A stretch of DNA of 64,000 bases, from NCBI GenBank assembly GCA_034190875.2, contig CM067354.1:49747408-49811407 (forward strand), in the 5' to 3' direction. Of this stretch, positions 26,501 to 44,589 are shown one piece after another (position 1 is the first letter of the stretch; the number at the start of each line of letters is the position of its first letter). The notes beneath the pieces were generated by a model, which saw only the letters and a program-made list of their open reading frames with translations, ran no database searches and had not been told where the DNA came from. Position numbers and translations under genes: made by a program. Source of the DNA: Urechis unicinctus (taxonomy: Eukaryota; Annelida; Polychaeta; Xenopneusta; Urechidae).

Positions 26501-28969
26501 GATATAAACGATATAACCTAAGCTGATAAATATTCTGTGGAAAACATTCTTGGATGTAATGTCTGTGACATTTTCCCATTCCCCATCTGTAAAACTTTTA
26601 ATATTGCACAGACACCGGGACGGGCAAACCTTGATGATACAGAAAAATAACACCTGTAAATTATTGTAATTTGGTCAGAGTGATTTAATACCACAATTTA
26701 CCACTCTTTGTGTGTTTGCCTATTGCTAAAAAACAGGAAATATATGATTCCAACAGAATTAAATCCGACGCGGTGATGGCAACTTTGGTGCGGAGGAGGT
26801 AGTAGCAAGTCACAGAGTGCAGTAGGCAGTATGATGAAGGGACATGTTTGTTTAATAGGTGCATACATAATTGTCGAGCGAATGAACCTGCCATAGGCGG
26901 ACATTTAACTCGTTGCATTTCGAAACCGAATATGTAAACAAGCATGCCAGGTTCCAGAACATTAAATCCTCACTTCTACGCCGACAACGCTGGACTTTGG
27001 TCTATCGTGTTCCCCCCATTGCAGGTAGATTGAGCGAACTCGGGTGGTTTTATGCTAGGTTAAGGTTACAAGTTCCGATTGTAGATATTTGCAAGGACAC
27101 AGAATGGCCCTAGTACCGCGCCAGTCGCTCAATTAATCGTTCTGTTAATGCTGGGATTATTGTCGGCGGACAGAGGGAGCTGAGTAGGCCGTGGCATTAT
27201 ACCTCGTTACCTGGTCACCCGGCTTTAAGCGCACCTGCGACACACCTGCATGGCTTGATCAGAGAGAATAAGGTGGGGTAAATTTGTCGCGCCTTCAAGC
27301 TATCTAGCGATAGAGCACGGTGTTATCTGACCAATCTGATACAGCGCCGCTTTCAAACCCAACCAGATTGTAAAAGTTGAGTTATGGTCGGGTCATGTGA
27401 CAGGCTACACTCGAGAATTCTCTCGCTCTCTACATATACACCGGTGCTATCTTGTCATGTTAACTTCGAATATGTGAGATCTTAAATTTGGAGCCCTATC
27501 CGCGCTGGGGCTATTGAGCTGTGGGTAGGGCGACCATTGAGATGAATGGGGCGAGATTGCGGGCAGAATCATGACCAAGGTCTCAACCGCCGCTTATCTC
27601 CCCCATACTCGCAACTCGGAACTGCTAAGTCATATAATTTGATAAAGCTGAAGTTAGTCAATTCCGTCATTTGTTCCTGATAAATAGATACATTTAGTTT
27701 CCATACGTTACCCAATTCCTTAATGACATCAGCGGCAGCGAGAGATCAGGTGTAGGAAGCTACAGGGTAACAGGTATTTTACTTATTAGTAGCTTCAACC
27801 GAGGCAACTATTCGGCTATACCCATCCCGGTAGTAACATAGACCCATTGTCTGCAGAGGCGACTTGACATCGTCATCAGCAGTGACCCGGTGACCTCATT
27901 GCCTCAGGGCCGTCGTTGTGGCGGCTTGCTGCGACGCTAATGACGCGAGACCACGCGTCGTGAGGCCGAGGACAACGCGGAAAGAATACCTATATACTGA
28001 CCTCCCTCGGGCAGACGGATACCACGTGGCTTAATCACTAGCTCAGCGCCCACTTCCAAATAAAGACCCGAATGTCGCCTAACATATCACAGCAACGGTC
28101 CTTGTCAGGAAAGACTGACATCGCATATATACGGTTGAATGCTATCAGTCAAATATAACTCACACCCCCTCACACACCTGAACGTACCCCCCAACCAATT
28201 CCAACTAGTGACAAAAACGACCTCAGCAACGCGTCCCATCAAGCACAACCGTTCATAATAGCGTTCATGAGAACACCTGACCCGGGAGTAATATTGGGCC
28301 TGCTATCAGTATATGGGGGGTACCAAAGTGGTGGCATAGACAATAGCGAGACTCCTTCTTGACAGTCAACAGCCGCTATATTATAAACTAGGGTGTATTT
28401 ACAATTCAACAAACGCGAAACACGAACGTAGAATATGAGCATTTTACTATGAAGAGACGGAGTGATGCTGCCGTACTTGTCACGGCAGATCAGAACAATG
28501 AATGACAAGTCATATGACACCTCAAGCCATGCCGACATGACACGTCTGTTTTGATTTTGATTTGATGATCACAGACACCAGACCTGAATTCGCACCCAAA
28601 CACACACACACACACCTGCACACCACAAACACACACACTGTCAAAGGAAGCTGGTGTGATGCTATAATTACTAGATGTCCCTAAATACTGCCACCTCCGC
28701 TCAAAATCCCTCTCTCTCACCCTCTGATCCCCCTCCTCAACACGACTCACTTATTGTCAGAATAATGAACAGTATTTCTGAAACCCACGTTAAGATGATA
28801 CCTTGCACTTGACTTCCTGTTGTAATCAATGTCTTTCGAGCCCCGCGAAAGCAGTTTGTACATACTGCTTCCTGTTATTCTGTCACCAACAAGTCGTCAA
28901 CACACGATTTTACCAAAATAACAATGCTTACCCAGCGGTCATCAAATAGAGCGCACAGCATGTGACAGA
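23561..28969. other. Spacer between the 3' ends of CHD1 and RGM, no gene recognised
   Basis: I find no protein family, RNA gene or transposase here. A C run lies near 23958-23973. Short AGC and CACACA tracts occur near 26409-26421 and 28601-28616. The longest open frame is a 169-codon one on the - strand at 25144-25653; it has no recognisable domain or codon structure and is probably chance. Base composition shifts from AT-rich near CHD1 to nearly balanced with more CpG around 27900-28080. Confidence 0.7.
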
Positions 28970-28975
28970 TTTATT
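28970..28975 (-). terminator. Candidate RGM polyadenylation signal
   Basis: TTTATT on the + strand is AATAAA on the - strand, about 475 bp past the RGM stop. It would give a convergent 3' end facing that of CHD1. Confidence 0.35.
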
Positions 28976-29450
28976 TGCGCAAAGGTAAGATGTACGATTA
29001 AGTAGATGCTGGGTAACTTGGTGAGGGTAGAATGCGGAGTTGAAAACCTACCCCCCTCGCTCCACCTCGACTAACAGCTGCAGCGTACACGTACCATATC
29101 TACATTGGGACATTCACACATACATACACGCACTTGGGCTAAGTTACAGTCTCTATCAGGCATACATAGCAAACATTCTCACTCGCTCAAGCCAGGCAAC
29201 CGCCATTAACATCACCACTATTATGAGGTATATCAACGCACAATACACAGAGGTACATACAATGGCGCTATAAATTATAAGTACAGGGCAGCTAGTGGGG
29301 TCGCCCCCATCCCCACAACTAGCACAATAACTTATGCCCAGTCACTCTCAACAAATATAAAAACTCCAACAAAAGTCATTGTATTCGTGCAAACAAGAGG
29401 CCGGGTTACAGTTTGTGTCATGGGTACACAAGGAGCCCGGCAAACCGCCG

Positions 29451-34114
<4,664 letters not shown>

Positions 34115-35250
34115 GTCCCCGCTCCATACAGAACCCCGACTGGACAGCCCGAGAGGGCAAGATGCCTGGAGAAGCTGCTGGCCGCTACCTCTTCCCCGTA
34201 TCCTGCCTCCAGCGGCAGCAGCTGATGCTTGAAGACGGCATCTGGGACGCGCAGCTTCCAGTAGGTCTATATCCAGCTTCTACACGATAGCAAACAACTC
34301 TGCTAAATCCTATTTCCCAGTCTTCTATCACTCCAGGTGCTTGGTTGATTGTGGCTTGCGCCGGGGAGCACCGCAGGCGCAGCCCGATCGGATCATCCGA
34401 ATTGCTCTACACTCGGCCTGTCAGCAGATATAAACACAAATTCCCGGTCAAAACCCTCTTCGACAAATCTTGTTCGAATCAGAGGCACTAGTCGGTTGGC
34501 TTTAACCACGATCTAGTCACTTATCCTGATAAAAACTAGGCACTTTCTCGCCAGAAAAATGGTTTTCGCGACGAGAAGAGTTTTAAGAGCTTGTAGCACC
34601 GAGTGTGATCGCTGAAAGAGCGCTCGGCATCAAGTGAAGATATACTCTGAACGCGCAGCGAAAGCAGCGCACAGAAACTAGGTCAGTGGGCGTGGCTTAT
34701 TGCGCACACCCCGCAATGCTCTTTCCTTCGAGCTGGGTACCAGCGAAGGAACGTCGACTGGCTCGGGTGTGAAGTTACCTACAGCAAATGCCTCGGCTAA
34801 TGGCAAATAAACACAGAGACCCACTGTGGACGCATGGGATCACCGCTTCCAGGCTAGTCGTACGTCCCCCACCCTTGAGCCCCCTCTCCGACGCGAAACA
34901 AGTGAACTTTCCTCTGTATATTTACCATACAGAGATCGAGTTGACCCAACCTAGAGTCGACAAAACACCTCTTCGCACGATCATGGCTTTGTAGTTTCCA
35001 TAAAAGCCTCCGTATCGACACTTTCTCCTTGTTGTTATATCAGACGAGTGATTAATGTCGGGAGAGATTTAGCGTCGAAGAGCAAGCCAGGCAGTGTTTG
35101 TGCAGGTGTATGGACTGATCAATATGGTTCCGTGTCATTCACGGCTTCGACGGATCTCAACGCAACCATTCTTGTAGTCTACCCTGCATTTTATCTCGCG
35201 ATAGGTTGATCACTGAAAAATCACATTTCTCTGATATGACATTGCGTCAA
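34115..35250. promoter_or_regulatory. RGM 5' flank, probable leader and promoter
   Basis: The sequence upstream of the RGM start is more GC- and CpG-rich than its surroundings near 34330-34720, and includes a GGGCGTGGC (GC-box/KLF-like) near 34688. No clear TATA box is placed. Extent is inferred only. Confidence 0.35.
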
Positions 35251-35253
35251 TGA

Positions 35254-35420
<167 letters not shown>

Positions 35421-37065
35421 ACATGTAGGTACAGAATGCAATGAAACGAACGAGAACATCTGCCCAAGTCGATTTTTCAGCCCACTGTGACAGCAATGAC
35501 GAATTCAGCAAATAGCAGCTTTAGCTGGGCGCTGATTTCAATTGGCCATCGGACAGCAAAATACCAACGGACAGCAAAACATCTCTCTCAACGGTAATTC
35601 GTAAAATGAGGACTCGTGGGGACTTTAAACGGTCACAAATATGCAGGAGGCAGACGAGGGTAAATGCCTGCCAGCCTGTATGCGCCTCCATGTTCAGACA
35701 TATGATACAGGGATTAATAGCGTCTCTCGCGGACCCCCAACGCTTCTCAAGGTTGTTTTTTGGCGAGAGGCGTATAGAGTTTCTAGACAGCGGATGGGGT
35801 CGGGAGGTCCAGACGGGTGTGTTAGGGTCGTGAGATATACGAACTAAAGCATGATTTCACCCTCTTGGTTGAAGTTGGGTGAAAGATGGAGACGATAAGG
35901 CACGAAGGGGAAGTAGGCTTGAGTATGGTAAACCAGTGAGTGCTGCCGCAAAACCGCGCCACGAGGGTAATAACTAGTATAAACACAGTATGTCAGACTA
36001 AATATTAAACCGTATGGACACCCAAGTGCATATAATAATAGTGAAGCGAAGTAGGCAATGCAACGGTTGATAGCAATACATATATTCAATCGGAAGAAAA
36101 ATAGACTCGCATAAAGGTGTGAAGCCTTGAACACCTGTAGCTTTAAAAGACAAAGATAAGTCACATGTGTAAGCAGAGAGAATCTGGTTTATGAGTGTTT
36201 CACACCTTATGTACAGACCACTTGATAGGCACCGCTCGTCCACTTCTGGCGCCGCTTGGAACGTCGGTTATGCGGCGTCCGTGACCGATGACAAAACGCC
36301 ACTAGCAGACGACAAGTTATCATCGAAACAGCGCGAAACCAGAACTCAACCCGAGTTTGGTGGAGACAGCGCAATCAAATTTCTCACAAGCACAGCAGGG
36401 ATTCTTGCGCTCTTTTCAAAGATGGTGAATTCTTAATAAGGTGTCTGGGGATGAAGTGGGCAAAACCCCCGAGGCAATCTAATGTTAAGACCGGTGTCTA
36501 TCCAAGTACTTCACAAACCAAAGAACCTATATATATACCTATACAAGAGTTTGGACCGTGATCATGACATGGGAGGGGCTACTCTTCGTTACATTTAATG
36601 TTATCATATTCAACAATAAATACCACGATAAGAAAAGCCTAGCAAGTAATGACAGCAAAAAGGGGTACTAGTTCGAACAGATATTGTCAAGTAATTCTGA
36701 AAAGCCACTCCCAAATCTCGGTTGAGAAACCCATAAAAGGAGGTACCAAAGAGGCACTCCTATGTGTAGCACAGAACGAGTGAATGAGTAAGGGCAGAGG
36801 TATTAATCAAGGATGGTCACAAAAGACTCGCCGGAAGCATCTGACCACCACCACAAATGTGTCTGACATCGCACCTGAATGTCACCTTAAGGTCGCCTGG
36901 TTAAGCAGTTAAGCAGACGAAGCTGATGGAGGTGAGTGTCTCTTGGTGGGGGGGTGATGGGTGTAAGGTGTTTGTTTAGCGGTGCGTCGGAAAAATAGGT
37001 CTCCTGATGACCAACAGCAGCTCATCCGAACAATGGCAGCTCCCGACTTTATCCTCTAAACGACC
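35421..37065. other. Unassigned stretch
   Basis: There are no open frames of interest, RNA genes or strong repeats beyond scattered short tracts. Nothing here is recognised. Confidence 0.6.
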
Positions 37066-37580
37066 CAGTCAAACAACAACTCTCACCCTGAACAACAACA
37101 CCCTCCTTGGTCAATAGCTATGTCAAACAACAACTCTCACCCTGAACAACAACGCCTTCCTTGGTCAATAGCTATGTCAAACAACAACTCTCACCCTGAA
37201 CAACAACGCCCTCCTTGGTCAATAGCTATGTCAAACAACAACTCTCACCCTGAACAACAACGCCCTCCTTGACCAACAGTCGTGTCAAACAACTCTCAAC
37301 ATGAACAACAACACTCACTTTGGTCAATAGCTATGACAAACAACAACTCTCAACCTGAACAACAACACCCTCCTTGACGAACAGCTATGTCAAATAGCAA
37401 CTCACACCCTGAACAACAACACCCTCCGTAACCAACAGCCATGTCAAACAACTCTCACCCTGAACAACAACACCCACCTTGACCAATAGCCATGTCAAAC
37501 AGCAACTCTCACCCCGAAGAACTCCCTCATCCTGGTAAACAACCCTGTCTAACAACAACAAACCTCAACCTGACTTGCTT
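37066..37580. repeat. 54-bp minisatellite, about nine copies, codon-phased
   Basis: Units of the form CAAACAACAACTCTCACCCT-GAACAACAACGCC-CTCCTTGGTCAATAGCTATGT repeat from ~37070. The first copies are nearly identical and later ones shorter and diverged. Since 54 is a multiple of three, copies share one frame encoding an 18-residue unit (NNNSHPEQQRPPWSIAMS). From the fourth copy on, TGG is replaced by TGA, so there is no long protein. Confidence 0.9.
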
Positions 37581-39394
37581 TCATCCCGACTCTCAACAAC
37601 GCATTCCCAACTCAGCAATTCCAACCCAGACGAACAACTGGCAAAAAATCGCCTCATGTTGTTCAGGCGATGTTAAAACGGAACTCGCCATCACAGTAAC
37701 GACCGTGAAGTGTATCACGCGCATACGATGACAGTTGATCGGGGGATGTAGGGATGTAGGGATGCAGGTGTGGGAACAAACAACGGACCCGATCAACGCA
37801 TCTTTTGTCTCCCATCATCCCACGTACAGTTGTTGTATGCCTGGCATGAATTACTCGCACAAGAAGTTCATAGCTTCGCACCGTTCCAGCATGGACCAGA
37901 CATCTCTACAAATAAGCACACATGCTTACAATCACAAGTAACCCGACGAACACAGCGGACGCTACTTGGTGTAGCCGACTTCGCCCACATGCCTATGTTC
38001 AATTCTTATTCTCGCTGTATTCGTCGGCTTCCAACTCGGGGAGCACACCCTTAATGCTCGCCATACCCGGTGATTCGTCACACCTCTTGGTAGCTGATCA
38101 GATGGCGTCAACTCCTGCCATCATTTGGGCTTTTACTTCTTGCCGATATTACTCTCTATAACACATTACCATGCCTGAATATCTTCGACGGATTACTTAT
38201 TGAATTAAAATACGCGTCACGATGATATGTTGTCACTAACACAGGTGCGTGGACAAGAACATTATGCTCTATCAACAAGCTCGCGCGCAGTAGATATTGG
38301 TGTTGCATGCGAACTTGATGGTCGGATCATAATGGTCTAGTCTAAGCGCCTTTGGGTACTGAGACGCTCGGATGAATTAACGAGAGCGAGGATCATTAAG
38401 TCCATGCGAATTGACCCGTCCGCAAAGCCAGGTGCGCCACAGTGCTGTGATAGCGAATAACACATAAAATAACACATAGAATCAAGCTGATACCGAGAAA
38501 ACGAGAAGTCCATATGTATAGAAATGTCCACATGCTTAAGTGCGAATGCCACGGCGTTAATTGATCCTTATTGGCAGATTAAACCTCGGACCTCCCTCGC
38601 CCCACACTACTCACACACACAACATCATAAGATCAATCTTTTCTCGCACCTGTTAAAGCTTACATTCATCTACACAGCCTGGGGCTACCACAACTCCCAT
38701 TTCCTCACACCATGTACTTGATAACACATCTTTGTTGTTACTAGACGCCTGTGCCAGAATTTGTTCGATAGACAAACACCGTTTGACAAAGACGTCTTCG
38801 GAGGTCGATACATTGGTGGCGGACATGAGACGCGAATGACGAATGCCCGGTAGCGACACCTAGAGTGCTACCACAACTTAACCAAATACTCAGCGCCAGT
38901 TCTATGAAGCTGATGTGAGGGTGGGGGAAGTTGGAAAATAGATTGTTTGACGAAGAAAAACTTCCCCATACAACCTGTCTGCAAGAGTAATTTCAAAGAA
39001 GAATGGAGGAGAAGATGAGAGGGATTATTTCGGCGAGCAGTCGGTTTGTACTGTCACGGTCTCCTTAGTTGGTGCCGTTTTCCCTGTAGAACCGTATGTT
39101 ATTACAACCTCATATAAACTACAAAGCGACGTGTGTGGGTATGTGTAAGGTGGGAGGGCAAGGGTACCCCTCACCCTCACCCTCCCCCCTCACCCACACA
39201 CATACTCACTGCAAATCTCGAGACTGACCCTTCCCACCCAATCATCACAGAGGTCAACTGAGAATAAAGGTAAACGTGCCAATTTTGAAATAAACGAACC
39301 AGGTGATTGACCGAGAGACACATACGGCCATTAAACACCATGAGTTCATTATCATGTCAACAACTCTAAAAAAACACCCACCCACCCCCCCACC

Positions 39395-39395
<1 letters not shown>
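37581..39395. other. Unassigned stretch
   Basis: Only short open frames without family resemblance are present. I see no repeat array and no RNA gene. Confidence 0.6.
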
Positions 39396-39431
<36 letters not shown>

Positions 39432-39439
39432 ACACACAA

Positions 39440-39488
<49 letters not shown>

Positions 39489-39496
39489 AATACACA
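39396..39496. repeat. CA microsatellite
   Basis: A CA run with two CACAAT interruptions, preceded by a C-rich CCACCCACC tract. Confidence 0.96.
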
Positions 39497-39520
39497 TATA
39501 CACACACAGATCATGGGCAG

Positions 39521-40075
39521 ATGTGGCGAGCGCGCCTGCGCACAAGACGTTATTGTACTAGCTGCCAATTTGTCAGAAACGTCCAACACGTCAGTCCATC
39601 TGGTCCAGTATTCCCGCTACATAAGTACCACACGCTCCCTCCGCCCAGATCTCACGCCTCTACCGCAACCATATTGACAAAAGCAGAACTTCACACTACG
39701 TTTTGCAGATGTTTTTTTATACTTTTTGACAAACTATGTTTGTGCAAGAAGATGAAAGGAACGATCCAGCGAGATACGCGAGTTGTGGAAACCATCGGGA
39801 CGATTGTATATTGTCGTTGGAGCGAACGGAAAGATCGGCTTGTCATTTTGTTAGCCTCGGAAGATCATGGGACGAATGAAAGAATGCAATATGCATGTTA
39901 TGGTATGCCGACTGGTAATGAAGAAGATACACAGCGAGACTGGATTACCGATCAAGTGGTGAGAATGGTGGTCGAGGAAGCGGATGGTCGGGTGTGGGGT
40001 GGTGGGGGTGTGGTAGATGAACATCGCTTTCTATTCAAAATGCCCCCGAACAAAGACACACCCATCACTACATAA
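39521..40075 (+). CDS. Hypothetical open frame, 184 codons
   Basis: This is the longest non-repetitive open frame outside the recognised genes. The second half (from ~39751, MKGTIQRDTRVVE onward) has a balanced, protein-like composition, including VYCRWSERKDRLVILLASED. I recognise no domain, signal or homologue, and see no splice or promoter evidence. In 64 kb one such frame could arise by chance, so the call is tentative. Confidence 0.15.
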   Translation: MWRARLRTRRYCTSCQFVRNVQHVSPSGPVFPLHKYHTLPPPRSHASTATILTKAELHTTFCRCFFILFDKLCLCKKMKGTIQRDTRVVETIGTIVYCRWSERKDRLVILLASEDHGTNERMQYACYGMPTGNEEDTQRDWITDQVVRMVVEEADGRVWGGGGVVDEHRFLFKMPPNKDTPITT

Positions 40076-40478
40076 AATATTCCTTCTGTTATTGAATCGT
40101 TAAAAAAGAACGGTGCATAGCGATCCGATGAGCGCAAAATTGCCGAGCAAATATTGTGTTAACACCCGAAAGAGGATTACACAGAGAATATGATATCCTA
40201 TGTCTTTCACCTGAGGACAATTAGGCGTTAATTACAATCACCCATAGTCGGTTAAAAGAAGGTGACGTCTGTACCCAGCCAACCTGCATATGGCACAGCT
40301 AAAACTACCATAGTGAGGACGTAAAGAAATGATCGGGCTGCAGGGGTAATTCAAGGAGTAGCTGGGGTGTCGAGAACACGTAAAATACATTAGAGGGTTG
40401 ACCAGGCTAAGTGATCCACGGGCGGCAAGAGACTGACAAATGGATGCCAGATGAGCAATTTGTACCCGGAGGAAAAAA

Positions 40479-40545
40479 CATCATCATCATCATCATCGTC
40501 ATCATCATCATCGTCATCATCATCATCATCATCATCATCATCACA
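40479..40545. repeat. CAT trinucleotide microsatellite
   Basis: TCATCATCATCATCGTC repeats across about 65 bp with three CGTC variants. Confidence 0.96.
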
Positions 40546-41930
40546 GAGCTTCCATTCACTTAGCGGTAGTCAGACATGACCTCAGGTCGCGGAGCAACTA
40601 CATGTGAAATAATACAACTAATTTAGTTCGGAAGCGGGTCATTTGAGTGAAAATACACCAGGGTCCACGTGTGGGGTTCAAGGGTCATATTTAAATGAAA
40701 AGAGATTAATGTCATCTGTCGATGAGAGGAAGTCTCGCTGTACATCTGCCATTTGTGTGTGTGTGTGTGTGTGTGGGGGGGGGGGGGTTATGTATCAACA
40801 AGATCCACAGCCCCACAGTTAATCAACACGTTCAATGAGGAAGGCATATCTCCAACTGGAGAGAGTATATCTCACACACAGGGGAGGTAATATCTCACGC
40901 CAGGGAAACGCATGTCACACTGAGGAAAGTATATACCACACGAGGAAAGCATACCTCATACTTAGCTTTATCGAACCACGCTGCATTCAGTACATGGTAC
41001 CGTTCATCTAGGTCGCTGGGCTACTCAGTGTGGGCAGAACATATTCCGTACTGGAGCGAGCACGCCACGCAGCTCTATCTCAGTAGGGACACGTCTTGGA
41101 TTCTGCCTTAATAACTTGGTTCCACCCAGCCCCCTGTTCTAACAATCCCCCACCCTTTTCATCCCTTTACCCCACCGGACGCGCTTTAGTCCCAAACAAA
41201 TCAACCACAGGTCAGTTAAAAGCTCTCTGAGGTTCTATTCCAAAGCCCCCGTTTCCTTATAAGTACTTCAAATTCTCGCCCTTGTAACACCTTTCAACAC
41301 AAAAGCCAAGTCCGAGGCGAGTAAGTCGGATCAATTTATCGTTTTGGCACTGGTTACGATGAGCGCGGCAGTGGGTCCCATGATGTATTGGTGAAGCTGT
41401 TAGCAGAAGGTGTTAACTGCGTCGTGTCACTCGCCCAGACAGCCACCACACCCCGTCTCACGCTGCCAAAGCCGACCTTTGAAGTGACAAACGACCGGTA
41501 CAGGTGTGAATTGGCGGCCAGTTTTTAGCCTCAAGTTAGTATTCGTCCCTGGTTGGATGATTCGGGCGACTTGGAAAGCGGTCGGTGGGCTGGAGGTATG
41601 GGAATAACAAGAATCAATGAATCTGACCCGGCCGAAGAGCGGCGTCGGGCGCGCAAAATGGCTGCATGTCGGTTCGGTTTTTTTCAGAAATAAAATCCCA
41701 TTCAGGAGTATAAGCGTTGAACAACGCCTGGTAGAAGAATTATCCTGCTCCAAAATGACAGGTAGTTGTAGTTGGTACTGCGAAACAACGTCCAAAGAAT
41801 GAAACCACTTTCCTGGCGTGACCAGGGCCACAAACTGGTTTACGGTTATCGACGTATGCAGAGGTCGTCGCAGCCATTAACAAACATTGATCGAAAACCC
41901 AAATAGGCGTAGGCGCGGGGCATGGTCTAA
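40546..41930. other. Unassigned stretch with a G run and decayed short repeats
   Basis: A GT then G run lies at 40756-40787. Around 40838-40965, a loose ~30-bp motif (GAGGAAAGTATAT-CTCACAC-like) recurs about four times. No gene is recognised; a 134-codon - strand frame at 41427-41831 has no family resemblance. Confidence 0.55.
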
Positions 41931-41934
41931 ATAC

Positions 41935-42200
41935 TCCCGTACATCCATAACCTGTCACGTTAAATCTCCACAGCATCCACAATCTGACAACACTCAGCCT
42001 ACTTTACATCCATAATCTTTCACGTTAAATCTACACAGCATCCACAACTTGTCAATACTAAATCACCTAACATCTACAATCTGTCAACTCGAAATCTGCT
42101 GTACTTTACATCCAGAATCGGCCAAATATACTTTACATCCACCATCTGTTGAATCTTAATCTACTTAAAGCATCTGTTGTGGATTAAACCTCATTGACCG
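41935..42200. repeat. Degenerate ~50-bp minisatellite
   Basis: ACATCCATAATCTTTCACG-like and AAATCTACACAGCATCCACA-like segments recur about five times with heavy divergence. Related sequence reappears at 42548-42625. Confidence 0.6.
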
Positions 42201-42625
42201 ATTCCCCACAACTTTTTGATATTACATCCGTTAATCGAGTCCAGTGTGTGATTTTCATGGCCCTTGCAAAGTCTGATTCCTTATTGTGCCTGGACGTGAC
42301 TAATAAACCAAATAAGGCAGTTGTGGTGGACACAAATGAGTAATCAGAAAATGATGAAACTGCGCATGCGTTGTTTTTATTGTAAACTGATATCCGGGGA
42401 TTTCAGTTTGCAAGGTGTTGATATCGATAAATAACCAATGAAGTTGTGGGGTCCCAAACACCAAGAAAGGATTACATCCGACTCATCTCAGCAGCTACAC
42501 AGAAACGTAAACAAAAATAAGACCGCCGAAAAATGCATATTTAAACCGTCGACATCAAATCTGCTCTATACTGCAATCTGCCAACACGAAATCTACTTTA
42601 TATCAACAATCTGTCAAGGCTTAAT

Positions 42626-44180
42626 CCAATCTCTATGGCAGACATGTTTGACGCTATGCTAACATAGCATCCTAGTCTGCGCAGAAGCCGATGCGCAAGG
42701 AGATCGGGCTTAATCTTCTCTAAATCCACGATCTATAGGACACGGAATGCTTTCTATTGTCTACTTACACGTAAGATTAACCTAAACCGCAGCCAATTAC
42801 AAGAATGTGGACTTATCAAAACGACAAGGCTACAGCAACTCTTTAAAAAAAGTTCCACACACAAAACTCTCCATCTCATCAATGCTCCCATTTAATTAAT
42901 TTAACCTATATCACAATGTCTTCCATTTATATTCTAGGAATGCTGAGAGCACATCTAAAAAACTGCATTGCATTTGTATGCACTACCAGACCCTACACAA
43001 TAACGTCCAATTCTCAGAAAGGTCAGACAATAGAGTATATGCAGGTTATTCTTTGTGCAAAGGTCTGCCTCAAATTACCTTCGCCATAGGTATATCTACA
43101 AATATATTCTTGATACACACAGCCTAAGAAAAGTCCAGCCTTATCAAAATGATCAAAATAACAACTATTTGTGTCCCTTAAATGCAGAGACAATATGCCT
43201 TTTCATCGCAAAAAATGTGAGACATTGCTCAAGTAAGGAGCATTCTTGTCTATCATCAAAGCAGATGGCATCACGTTAACCACGCTGGAGTGAATATTAG
43301 TCGTCTTCAACATTTAATCCTCGACCTAAAACGACCTAAAAAAAACTCCATCTTCAGGAGCGTTGGCAACAGGTGTTGCACCATAACGACCCTTAATCTC
43401 TGATTGATTAAACGCAGGTGCGCCACGTGGGACTTCTCCATTTCACACGCACCTGACATACGACAATATTATAGCCCACCTCGCTGGATGAGATTCACGA
43501 AGAATTGGCCCGTGATCAACGACCCAATCAGCGCAGGTAAATAACACCTCGCGGTGTGAAAACCTGTCTCGTCCGAAAACTCAACCACGTCAGAGGAGTT
43601 GTTTGTGCTATTACAAAAACCCTGCATACTGACGGTTAGAATAACCATATACCACTCGGTTTGACGGCTACACAAAGACAGAAGGGGGACCGGCGCTACA
43701 CAGGTGTTCATGAGCACCAAGTCACAGTCAAACTCACTGCGAATTGTTGGGGGAAAGGAAATAAGTTATGTTTCCTGTGATAACGTCGGTGGGGGTTTGG
43801 GGGAGGGGGTGAGTTTGGAATACAGATAATGGTAGGAATGTAAATTAGTTGTTCAGATGTAGATGTGCGTGGTAACTCGCTAATTGTTTCATGCGCTTGT
43901 GAATTTTGTGAAAGTGCCAAATACCTCAACAAAGGTAAGAGACACGAAATGGGTGAGATGTATGCGGCATATTGCAACTCTATTAAACACTCACGTAGAC
44001 TGGATGTGTGTGGAATATATTAGCCATATGCCGCGTATTTTTAAAGCATATAAAGAGAGTGTAATACATACAAGTGATGCACAGTTGTCACTGCGGTCAC
44101 TAACGAACCGAGCTGCAGTTTCATGAACATACTAACTGTATTGTTGGTTGATGGGCTCGAGGACTCATAAATTGGGGACA
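42626..44180. other. Unassigned stretch with exon-like - strand frames
   Basis: A - strand frame at 43469-43720 (83 codons, open further upstream to an acceptor-like CAG near 43736) has a natural-looking composition with sequons (CNSTNNSSD) and a hydrophobic end. I cannot assign it to a family. The rest is AT-rich and empty. Confidence 0.4.
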
Positions 44181-44181
44181 A

Positions 44182-44406
44182 CTATAACATAATCCCGTCA
44201 GGAGATGTATGGTCAGTGCGAATGTGCAGCTCACAGGAGGAGCAGCCGACCTCTTTCAGTTCGTCATCATTCCCGAACAGCTTTATCTTTGGCCCCGGGC
44301 ACACACGACAAGCGTCACGACCCCAGGTGAATGTCGAGACGCTGCGCAGACGGCTGTCTCGCTCACTTGCCGACACACACACATCACAACAAGACGTGAC
44401 CAGCAT
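44182..44406 (-). CDS. Possible cysteine-rich exon, unassigned
   Basis: The frame includes GRDACRVCPGPKIKLFGNDD and ELKEVGCSSC, whose cysteine pattern and codon composition look more like coding sequence than chance. An acceptor-like CTGCGCAG lies within it and a GTGAGC donor follows CSSC. It could be a single exon of an unrecognised - strand gene together with the frame at 43469-43720. No family was identified. Confidence 0.2.
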   Translation of the reverse strand: MLVTSCCDVCVSASERDSRLRSVSTFTWGRDACRVCPGPKIKLFGNDDELKEVGCSSCELHIRTDHTSPDGIML

Positions 44407-44589
44407 ATCTCATCATTGAGATGTCCGTTTTCACCACCAGGTCCAGGTCGCGTGAAATCTTAGACGAGTAACGGTTAACTGACTTGAGAGTCAAACATAA
44501 TGGTGACCCACAGTCCAACGAGTACCTGTTAAATCAGTAATGGTAATGGTGAAGTTTTAAGATATGATACAGTATGGTGACACGCTAGA

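Noticed and set aside
26219-26653. 144-codon minus-strand frame with a hydrophobic stretch
   Set aside because: The hydrophobic part comes from an antisense AGC/CCA tract; nothing supports a gene.
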